A model generated the notes under the pieces. The model was given only the letters and a program-made list of their open reading frames with translations, did not search any database and had not been told where the DNA came from. The translations under genes were made by a program, and so were the position numbers. A stretch of DNA of 64,000 bases from Mytilinidion resinicola (lineage: Eukaryota; Ascomycota; Dothideomycetes; Mytilinidiales; Mytilinidiaceae): positions 567,956 through 631,955 of the forward strand of contig NW_022985451.1 in the NCBI RefSeq assembly GCF_010093595.1, given 5' to 3'. Below, piece after piece: positions 55,263 to 64,000 of the stretch. How positions within the stretch are numbered: the stretch's first letter is position 1; the number at the start of each line of letters is the position of its first letter.

Positions 55263-57768
55263 ATGGCCACCTCACCAGTGGACCCGTTGCTCAAGCAGTT
55301 CACCGGTCCGAATACTCAAGGCTTGCTCAGAGTTATAATTCTGTTCACAATCGCTGCTGCAGCAGTATCGAGTCGGCTCTTCAGCGTTATTCGGTTCGAG
55401 AGCATTATCCACGAATGTTAGTCCCCCCGGAGTACCTCGACTCGGAACTGTGCGCAAGCTCAATTGACTAACTATTGTGTATAGTCGATCCCTGGTTTAA
55501 CTTTCGGGCGACGAAATATCTTGTCCAGAATGGATTCTACAGCTTTTGGGATTGGTTTGACGACCGTAAGCCCCCTCCTTTGATCTCGCCATACTGGATA
55601 TTCCATTATAAAGGAGGTCAATTGCTGATCTGAATTGCTCCTTAGGAACATGGCATCCGCTTGGTCGAGTTACAGGAGGCACTCTCTACCCCGGCTTGAT
55701 GGTAACCAGCGGCATCATCTACCACGTCCTCCGCTTCCTTACCTTTCCCGTCGACATTCGGAACATTTGCGTCTTGCTTGCGCCGGGCTTCTCAGGCCTG
55801 ACGGCGTTTGCGACATACCTCTTGACCAATGAAATGGTCGCTTCCCCATCCGCTGGTCTCCTCGCCGCAGCTTTCATGGGCATCACACCAGGCTACATCT
55901 CCCGTTCGGTGGCTGGTAGTTACGATAACGAGGCCATCGCCATTTTTCTACTAGTGTTCACCTTCTACCTCTGGATTAAAGCTATCAAGCTCGGCTCGGT
56001 CTTCTGGGGCGCGTTGACCGCCCTGTTCTACGGATACATGGTCTCGGCGTGGGGTGGATATGTGTTCATTACGAATTTGCTGCCTCTGCATGCTTTCGTC
56101 CTGATCTGCATGGGACGGTATAGCCCGAGGCTGTACGTGAGCTATACCTCGTGGTATGTTCTTGGGACGCTTGCAAGCATGCAGATTCCCTTCGTGGGAT
56201 TCCTGCCGATTCGGAGTAGCGAGCACATGGCTGCGCTTGGTATGTGTTCCTGATTAGAGCATCTTTGAACCTACTCTAACCCCTGTAGGTGTCTTCGGTC
56301 TCCTCCAAATCGTCGGTTTCGTCGAATTCGTGCGGAATCAGCTCCCAAGCAGGCAATTCCAGACTCTCCTCCGAGCCCTCGTACTTGTAATCTTTGCGGT
56401 GTCGTTCGGAGGCCTTGTCCTGCTTACTGTCACTGGTGTTATTGCTCCTTGGAGCGGACGTTTCTACTCTCTGTGGGACACAGGCTACGCCAAGATCCAT
56501 ATTCCCATTATCGCCTCCGTCTCCGAGCATCAGCCAACCGCCTGGCCGGCCTTTTTCTTCGATTTGAGCATGATGATCTGGCTCTTCCCGGCCGGTGTCT
56601 ACATGAGCTTCCGCACACTGACCGACGAGCAAGTCTTTATCGTCATCTACGCTGTGTTTGCTAGTTACTTCGCTGGCGTCATGGTCCGGTTGATGTTGAC
56701 CCTTACACCAATTGTTTGCGTTGCTTCCGCAATTGCATTCTCCCAAATTCTGGACACTTATATGAGCGTAGATAGTCCGAAGCCTGAGACCCAAGCAAAT
56801 GGAACACCTGCTTCGGCAAGCGTAGCAGCAGCTTCAGCTATGCTACCCGACGGGCTACGCTCTACCCGAAACCCGATCGTTGGGATCTACTCATATTCGT
56901 CAAAGATTACGGTTGTCGGAGCTTCCACCATCTACCTTATGCTCTTTGTTATGCACTGCACATGGGTCACTTCAAACGCCTATTCCTCTCCTTCAGTTGT
57001 TCTGGCCAGCAGACTTCCCGACGGAAGCCAGCACATCATCGATGACTACCGAGAGGCTTACTACTGGCTCCGCCAGAACACGCCCGAAAATGCCAAGATC
57101 ATGAGCTGGTGGGATTATGGTTACCAGATTGGAGGAATGGCAGACCGCCCAACCTTGGTTGACAACAACACATGGAACAACACCCACATTGCCACCGTTG
57201 GTAAGGCGATGAGCTCAAGAGAAGAAGTCAGCTACCCGATCATGCGTCAGCACGAGGTCGACTATGTGCTCATCGTGTTCGGTGGTCTTCTTGGCTACTC
57301 TGGTGACGATATCAATAAGTTCTTGTGGATGGTACGAATTGCGGAGGGCATCTGGCCGGATGAAGTTAAGGAGCGCAACTTTTTCACGCAAAGAGGCGAG
57401 TACCGGGTTGACGACGAGGCTACGCCAACCATGAAGAACAGTTTGATGTAAGTTCTTCCTCTCTATCATTTGTAGCATATGCTGACTGCCATATCAGGTA
57501 CAAGATGTCCTACTACAACTACAACGCGCTGTTCCCCGCTGGACAGGCACAAGACCGTGTCCGAAACACGCGGCTACCCGCAGAAGGGCCTCAGCTCACC
57601 ACCATCGAAGAGGCGTTCACCAGCGAGAACTGGATCATCCGAATTTACAAGGTCAAGGACCTTGATAACTTTGGTCGTGATCACGGGAGCGCTGTTGCCT
57701 TTGACAAGGGTAACAAGAAGAAGAGGGCGCATAAGAGGAAAGGCGCGAGGACGTTGAGAGTGGAGTGA
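55263..57768 (+). CDS. STT3: Oligosaccharyltransferase catalytic subunit STT3
   Basis: Catalytic subunit of the ER complex that transfers the lipid-linked glycan to Asn in N-x-S/T. About 750 residues in five exons from ATG at 55263 ([20 protein letters not shown]). The first luminal loop has [20 protein letters not shown], the metal-binding Asp region, then [18 protein letters not shown]. Multiple membrane helices follow, with [17 protein letters not shown] and [15 protein letters not shown] (the SVSE-type loop). The luminal C-terminal domain contains [20 protein letters not shown] with the WWDYG signature and [18 protein letters not shown]. The tail is basic ([18 protein letters not shown]). 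Introns lie near 55417-55484, 55565-55646, 56241-56288 and 57449-57498. The frame is intact. Confidence 0.95.
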
Positions 57769-58552
57769 GATGGCCATTTATTCGGGTTGGTATTCTTACC
57801 GTTGAGGATTTTGGGAACTGTATCAACAAGCGTCACAGGCATGTGGGGGCGTTTGGAAGAATAAAACGAATAGGTCTGTACAAGAAGCAGTTGGGCCCAG
57901 GATTATGTGACTGTATTCCAAGTGGCCTATGTTCAGAACTTCACGGCAATTGTGTCTTCTAGGTGGGTATACTGCCTTCTGAGTACTGGTAGATGACATT
58001 GTCCGAAGTCGCCTGGCGAGTTTACAGGTAGTTAAAGCGGTTTCACTTGCATCCTGTTCAAATTTCCAAAAGATTATATTGGCATACCTCAAACTGCGAC
58101 ATCCAAGTGTACGCCAATCTCTTTCCTAATACTGTAGACCTGGTAGAAGCACGGAGTAGAGTAATATGAGGACAGGCAGAGGATTTTTTTTTGGTCGTCT
58201 GAAGCTTTCCTAGCTGTGACTGTTCGCTGACTTGCTATACCGGAAGGGTGAGGTGAAGTGATCGAAGATCCAATTTGCCCCATCTAAGCGTTGGATCATC
58301 ACCTCCGACATTATCCTCCTCCTGCACCATCTTAAGTCCTTATCGGTCCTGCCTTGTCCTCGTTACTTTCATTGGCGCGTGACCAGACGCCGCCCGTGCG
58401 ACTTCCTCGTTCCACGGTCCACCTCCAGACGTCTCTCCGACAATCCACCTCCAGCTTGTTCTTTCTTGCCCTTGCTATCCTGTGTGAGCTCCTGCTCCTT
58501 CCATCGCCCATATCGACTCTTTTCCAGAGCGGGCGCGAGTCCGGAGTGCACG
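57769..58552. other. Intergenic and 5' leader, no gene seen
   Basis: 3' flank of STT3 followed by a C/T-rich leader (CTCGTTACTTTC, TTCCACGGTCCACC) before the next start codon. No gene was recognised. Confidence 0.45.
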
Positions 58553-60814
58553 ATGGCAGACCAAGCTTACAACAATGCCTTGAATGCCTATTACGCAGCC
58601 TATGGTGCCGCCAGCGGGCAGCAGCAGCAATACTACTATCCCGTGTAAGCCCTGCTTATATCTGACCTAGACGCGCGCAGCTAACAGCTATGTCTTAGAG
58701 TCCCGCCGCCTCCCCACGGCGCTCCCACGCCTCTGTCGCAGCGGGTTGATTCGTCAGGTAATCCAATGCCTCAAGACAACAACAGCAGCAGACAGATAGC
58801 AACGGTGACGACGGCCGTCACAATGCAGCCTGCACAACACAGCCAAGTAGTCCCGCAGGGCAGCCAGTCAGTATACTATTTGGTTCCTGGTTCTGCTCCT
58901 GCACCAGCACATCCTCCTGCCCCTAATCCACCGACCCAGTTATTGTATCCAGCAAGCGCGCATCGCAGAAAAAGCTTTGGTTTATTGGACGCGCTCGCCA
59001 TGTCATTGATTGACGAAAAGAAACTGCGCAGGGTCAAGATTCGTGCCAGCTCCACACCGACTTATGTAGCTCTCCCTCGAGCGTATCCTCCGCCAACGCC
59101 TCAATATCAAGCCGGATACCCGTATCAGCAGCAACCACCACCGCAGAATCAATTGGCCGTGGGTCCGTCGACGTGGCACGAGGGATATGTATATCAGAAT
59201 GAGGTGTCACCATCGCCATCAAGGTCGTCCTCCGCTACGCAGCCACAGGCGGAGAGAACACACGAGTATGAGTACTTCCATTATCGTGAGCAGCAGCCGC
59301 CTCCTCAACCAGTACCTCCTCCCGCTCCTCAGCCGCCTCCGGCATTACCCCTGGCCCACGTCATGCACTGCCATGTCTGTATCAAATGCAACCAGCCGCG
59401 CTCTAGGAAGTTCCACCATCACTTCCCGGTCATCCCAGGCCAACCCACGATCCAAGGCATTTGCGCGAAGTGCGACAAGAAAGAGCGTGGAAGACCCCGT
59501 CGTGTCATCCGCCGAAAAAGTATTGTCCGCCGCAAATCTCCAGAGGAGCGTGAGATCCGGATCCAGATCACGAGCCCTGATCGTGAGCGCGGACGAACTA
59601 GAGGCAAATCTACCAGCTCTGAGAGGATCGTTGTTCGGCGAGTACGCTCCTCAAGTCGCGAGGCGCCTCGTGCTCGAGGGCACAGCAGGACGAGGATCAC
59701 ACTTCGTACCTCTTCCACTTCACCAAGTCCAGTTCGAGAGGTCCGGACGCGGATCGTTCATCGTAGCTCGTCAAGTCATTCACCAGAGCGAGAAATCATC
59801 AAGACAAAGACAGTCCGCGAGAGCGTCCACCGCGCGCTCGACGCTTACCGATCTAATTCTCCCTTCGGACATCGCCCGCATACACGGTCTCCTGACATCG
59901 AGGTCACAGAATACTTGACGCGCGAATCGCGCGCAGCTGCAGAGAGGCGTATAGCATCTCATCCCGAGGCGTTCCGCTACAGTAATCGCTCGCCCTCTCC
60001 GTCTCCGCCTCCAGTCCTTCGACGACGTGACAGATCTAGGGCGAGGGGTATACTGCGTTCGTTGAGTCATACGCGCTATGAGAGTCCTCCGCGCCAGAAG
60101 TCGTCGCGTATGAGCAAGGAGAGCACGATGGTGGAAGTAGGCGGACCTAGAGTTCAATTCGCTTCACAACCGCCATCGCGACCACGTTCCGTCACGGAGA
60201 GCAGTACCGAGTTCTGGCGAGGCCGATCACGGGAGAGGTTGTATGGAGGTGACGCACATTTCAGCAGGGACGAGACGCCGTCTGGTAAGTCTCTATGCAT
60301 TCATTTACCACCGCTTGGATTGCTTCGACATCTTATCTGGGATAGCATGCTAATCCCATCACCTACAGGCACACGGCTCCAAGACTACAACTACTACCAA
60401 CCACCCTCTTCTCGCAGCCCCGTCCCCCGTCCCACCCCTTTCAGCCCCCCACCAGCCGATCCCGTCAACCGACTCGAACTCGAACTCGAGCGCACTCGCA
60501 TTTCAAAGGACGAAGGCTTCTTCCGCCCTACCCCGGGATTCCGCTACATCGTGCCTATCCGCGAGCCGACACCACAGCCGCCTACTCCGCCTGCTCCGCC
60601 TGCTCCGCCTGCTCCGCCACCTACCAAGCCCCCGTGGGAGGACGGCACCGACTCTGGAACTAGTGAAAATGGGACTGTGGAGTTCGTTGATGTGAAGGAG
60701 GTTTGGGGACATGACGAGGATGGGCGGCCGGCTAGGTTTGTGGAGGAGACGAGAACGGTGAGGGTGCCGGATAGGAAGGATGCGATGAGTGTGCAGCAGT
60801 ATAGAGATGTGTAA
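58553..60814 (+). CDS. Arg/Ser-rich, Pro/Gln-rich protein with a Cys/His zinc-like module
   Basis: A protein of about 710 residues in three exons; ATG at 58553 starts MADQAYNNALNAYYAAYGAA. The N-terminal half is rich in Gln, Pro and Tyr and probably disordered. It includes a short basic block (RRKSFGLLDALAMSLIDEKK). A Cys/His module follows: HCHVCIKCNQPRSRKFHHHF, then ICAKCDKKERGRPRR, i.e. two CxxC pairs around a His cluster, which could bind zinc. Long Arg/Ser repeats come next (RRKSIVRRKSPEEREIRIQI; RSSSREAPRARGHSRTRI), as in splicing or RNA-binding proteins. The C-terminus has Pro-Ala-Pro runs and ends MSVQQYRDV. Introns lie near 58648-58698 and 60285-60368; the second is in frame, so a retained-intron form would also be open. 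I do not recognise a family. An RNA-related nuclear role is inferred. Confidence 0.7.
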
Positions 60815-62094
60815 ATGGGTGTGAGGGTGAGTGGTACGGGGAGACGGAGTGTAATGGACTGCGAATGCGGTTTGGGCTTTGGTTGTTGCGTGAATCAAGG
60901 GAAGGGAGGGGAGGGGTGTGAGGGAGGTAGGTAATGCAGGTATCTTTATTCTTGAAAGATAGATTGGAATGGGAAGGGTTCACTCTTTATAGACTTGTGA
61001 AGCCTCCTGTGGTCTGGTATCTTGTCTGATATGGCGGCTGATATCTTGCGTATTGCAGGCTGTCTCTCCTCCCTGCCCCCCCCCCCCCCCCCTTACCCTG
61101 GTCTCCGCTTTCTCTCTCTAATTGCTGCTTATAGTGAAGGCTCCCACCGTGTCATGCTCTAAACAGAACCAATCCCCGCATCCCACCTTATCAAAAACTA
61201 GACTTAAACCTAGCAAGTCCCTCTATCACACGCCACTCCATCACCAACGAAACGCCTAGATTGATACCACGCAACCAATACCGATCCTAGAAGTCCAGCA
61301 AATTACCCTCTGTCAAGCGCCTGCGATTAACTTGTGGATACATCCACCGAGACACGCGAACAGGATCCAGCGCTCATAGAACACGATAGACCCCCATGAT
61401 CTTGTTGCTGCTTGTTGGCGTTGTACATTCCCGGTATCATGTCGTTCAGTTTCAGGTGAAGTACCACGATACATTTGTGTGTATAGAGTGTGAGAAGCGG
61501 GCGGATAAGCAGATATGAGAGTCCGGGCGGGGAGCCATGGTAGCGTTGTGAGGAGGGGGACCTGCCGGGGGCATGTGGGCGAGTTGTTTAGGGTAGAGTG
61601 GAATTGATGGCGGTGGGGCATGGAGATGCTAGAGTAGAGGGTTGGGAGGATAGGAGGCGTGGAGGAGATGGTAGAATGTAGAGCAGCGTTGCAACTGAGT
61701 TAGGTTTGAGAGCTCTGGCAGAAGGCGAGGTGGATGATCCGTCCGTTCTTATTGAGCTCAAGTTGCTAAACGGAGTAGGAGGTATGCTCCACGTCTAGCA
61801 AACAACAGCACGGTGCCATTAAATGGATGATCACGCATCACGTTCTGAGTTTATCTCAAAACAAAGTCCCAGACCAAAGACAAATAGCATTCTATCCAAC
61901 TACTAACAAAATCCCGTCACTGAAATGCAGTAAACCAGCCCAGTTATCAAGTTGCCCTTCTCGTGCCGTTGTTGAAACGCAGAGGACCCCTCCAGCTCTC
62001 GACTTTCCCGCCTCGTCCCCTCAGTAGCACCTCACTACTCCATGACCTCTCCACGAGACTTCCTCCCATCTCGTCCCATCACAGTAGTACTAAC
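60815..62094. other. Intergenic, no gene seen
   Basis: Spacer between convergent genes (the Arg/Ser-rich gene and the C2H2 gene). It includes the 17-bp poly-C run at 61076. No coding segment was recognised. Confidence 0.45.
61076..61092. repeat. Poly-C homopolymer, 17 bp
   Basis: An uninterrupted run of 17 C. It is a likely site of length error or polymorphism. Confidence 0.9.
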
Positions 62095-63097
62095 TCACTT
62101 CTCCATAGCATTTTCTCCATGAACCTTCCTAACGTGCTCATCACGCTTGTCTTTGCGATAGAAGGGTCCGCGTCCTCTACCCTCGAGACCTCTTCCACGA
62201 GCCGCGCTGCGAAGACAGGTAGCGTCATGGCACCAATGCTCAGACTCTTCAGCCTTGATGTGGACGTTCTTCAGGTGACGCTCCATGTCTGGGAGACGTT
62301 TGAAGACTTCCGGGCAAGGCTCGTGCCATGTGCAGGGCCATTTGGTTGGTGTATCGATGTTATCTGGGGAAACGAGAGCGGCTCTGCGGGTGCGTAAGAG
62401 GGCGACTAGGGAGTGATAAGGAAAGGTGCAGGGACGGATGTATGCACATACCTTGAAAAAAACTTAGCTATACGGACCGAATGGTTCCTAGGTACAGTTA
62501 GTTGAAAAAAAAAAAAACCTACCAGGCATCCAAATGACCGCCACCAGCCTGACTAGGCAAGGGCAGATCATTCGGAGCAAGGTATGGTTGGCCCCAAGCA
62601 GCCGAGAGGTCCTGGAGTGGCATGGTAGAGGCTGTGTCGATGACCGGCTGCATGAATGTCTCATGCTGGAGCTGAAAGGGCGACGAATGAGCGGCGCCAT
62701 GGAAGCCAGGGTGGGTGTTCGGAAAGACGTCTTGGGTGGAGGCTGAGCTGGCAAAAGGGCTCTGAGTTGGCATAACGGAGGCTCCGGCGGTGAAGGACTG
62801 TATGGCGGCCTCGTCTGAATTGCGAAAGGGCGGCCAATCAGCGTCCTGGTAGATATTGGTGCCCATGTCGCCCTGAAGGTATGTTGACTCCTGAGCGGTC
62901 GAGGTGGCAGGCGCAACGTTGAGGGCGTTGATGGCTTCGGCGATGTCCGCATCGGTCAGGAAGGGCGACGAATCGAAGGTTTCGTCCAAGCTGAGGTGCC
63001 TCTCGAAACTGGCGAAGTTGGCATGGGAGGAAGCCGTCGTGGGCATCGTGTCGTCGTAATCTTTGAATTGATTGGTGTAAGATTGGCTGGGGTCCAT
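62095..63097 (-). CDS. C2H2 zinc-finger protein (putative transcription factor)
   Basis: A protein of 299 residues in three exons. ATG at 63097 starts MDPSQSYTNQFKDYDDTMP. The first 190 residues are acidic and Gln/Ser/Pro-rich, like an activation domain, ending GGHLDAW. A 35-nt intron (62488-62522: GTAGGT, T run, CTAAC branch, TAG) is followed by a 36-nt exon (62452-62487) and a 68-nt intron (62384-62451). The joins give W-NHSVRIAKFFS-RAALVSPDNIDTP in one frame; skipping the small exon creates a stop. The finger region holds CTWHEPCPEVFKRLPDMERH with LKNVH, then HWCHDATC and KRDEHVRKVHG, i.e. one C2H2 finger and a second, longer degenerate one. No DNA target is known. Confidence 0.7.
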
Positions 63098-63427
63098 GGT
63101 GAATCGTACGGTGGTCGTGGATTTGGTGAGCGGGAGCGTTGGGGGATGGCCTTGACTTATGGATTTGGGCCGCGGAATTTGATTACAGCGTAACAAATTG
63201 AGAGATTTTGCATACTCACCTTGTCTGCTGTTATTGAAGTCTTCTCTCACTCTTCAGAACAAATAAGCTTGATGAACGAGAGGATAGTAAGACAGTCGTG
63301 AAAATAATAGCATTTGTGGGTATATAAATATCATCCAAAAGACATTGCAAACCATCAAACCTCGTGCTTAGAACCTCGCGGTATTTCTTTTCCGTTCTAC
63401 ACCATAACAATACACCTCACCCGTACT

Positions 63428-64000
63428 TCAATTCTCATGAGCAAAAATGTTCAATTCGATATTGCTCTCCAGCAAATTGCAAGCGACAACCTTGCGGGAG
63501 CAATCCCCACAGAATTCGTGCTCACAGTCCAAACAGCTGGTATATAGCTTGCTAGAATATGGCCCTAGCGTACATTGACACTGTAGAGAGCGAGGTTAGC
63601 AACCACTTCCCGGAGAGTTGCGTGAGGCGTGGTGGACTTACGCAGTAGCGAACTATTTCCTTCCTCTTTGCCGGGAGTCTTGCGGAGGATGAAGACGAGA
63701 TTGGATCGGTGCTCAAAAGCCGTTTACGAGGATTAGAAGAGCGCGCCGGTGATCCGTCAACCAAGATCGGAGATGTGTTAGACCCATCAGGTGGAGTTCG
63801 GTGCTGACTAGCTATCGACTGGCTGGCTGAAGGGCTATCATCGTCCTGACAATCTTCCCCGCCGGCATCATCATCGTAATCAAAGCAGTTTTTATCCATC
63901 TCCTTCATCACTTCTTCCTTCGTCTTCCTCGCCTCCAGACACAACCAGGTGGTGATGTCCTTCTTGTCTCTGAAATGCTCATCGATGTGATTGAACCGTT
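63428..64000 (-). CDS. CCQC-type zinc-motif fungal protein, 3' part (runs off the window)
   Basis: The 5' end lies beyond 64000. The open frame enters as RFNHIDEHFRDKKDITTW, like the His end of a C2H2 finger followed by a conserved helix. Then come KTKEEVMKEMDKNCFDYDDD and a disordered Ser/Pro-rich stretch with a basic patch (SSNPRKRLLSTDPIS). An intron (63581-63641, GTAAGT..CAG) joins KRKEIVRYC to CQCTLGPYSSKLYTSCLDC and EHEFCGDCSRKVV. The resulting YCCQCxxGPYSxxLYxxCxxCxHxFCxxC signature is a common C-terminal zinc motif of fungal proteins of unknown function. Without splicing the frame would run to 63552 and miss this motif. The stop is at 63428-63430. Confidence 0.7.

Overview
The window is nuclear DNA of a filamentous ascomycete (Pezizomycotina; gene content suits a Dothideomycete, but I cannot name a genus). 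Support for this: many short GT..AG introns with CTAAC/CTGAC-type branch sites, HET-type and Zn2Cys6 regulators, a UstYa-type oxidase, TRI12-type pumps, and LTR elements carrying transition-type mutations of the kind left by repeat-induced point mutation (RIP).

Layout. (1) 0.5-21.4 kb is an accessory gene cluster: SDR oxidoreductase, TRI12-type MFS pump, FAD monooxygenase with a long membrane tail, phosphotransferase (APH) relic, second TRI12-type pump, dienoyl-CoA isomerase relic, SCP-x thiolase relic, Zn2Cys6 regulator relic, SnoaL-like protein and a ThDP-dependent lyase. Three gene pairs are divergent and each shared promoter carries a CCTCGG/CCGAGG core, the site bound by the fungal FarA/FarB/CTF1 fatty-acid regulators. 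At least four members are visibly broken, so the cluster looks regulated as a unit in the past and now decaying. (2) 21.6-26.6 kb is gene-poor: a 5'-eroded HET protein, a secreted bacterial-type solute-binding protein and a decayed array of C2HC-like fingers with Ala-rich linkers. (3) 27.9-45.8 kb is housekeeping: a conserved Ser-rich protein, PWP1 and PRP16 (divergent pair), a PWWP chromatin protein and VPS10. (4) 46.8-50.7 kb is accessory again: rhodopsin-type membrane protein, truncated UstYa-type protein and a transposon nest. The nest has two head-to-head copies of the 5' end of a Ty1/copia-like element, with a solo LTR of another family inserted in one arm; the other arm preserves the empty site. 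(5) 53-64 kb is mostly housekeeping: subtilisin-like protease, STT3, an Arg/Ser-rich protein, a C2H2 protein and the 3' end of a CCQC-type zinc protein running off the window.

How the cluster may have worked (inference): monooxygenase and SDR oxidise a substrate, the isomerase and SCP-x thiolase shorten a CoA-linked side chain, the ThDP enzyme makes or breaks a C-C bond, and two pumps export the product. No polyketide synthase, NRPS, terpene synthase or acyl-CoA ligase is visible here, so either the core gene lies outside the window or this is a catabolic set. All splice sites were read by eye and need transcript support.
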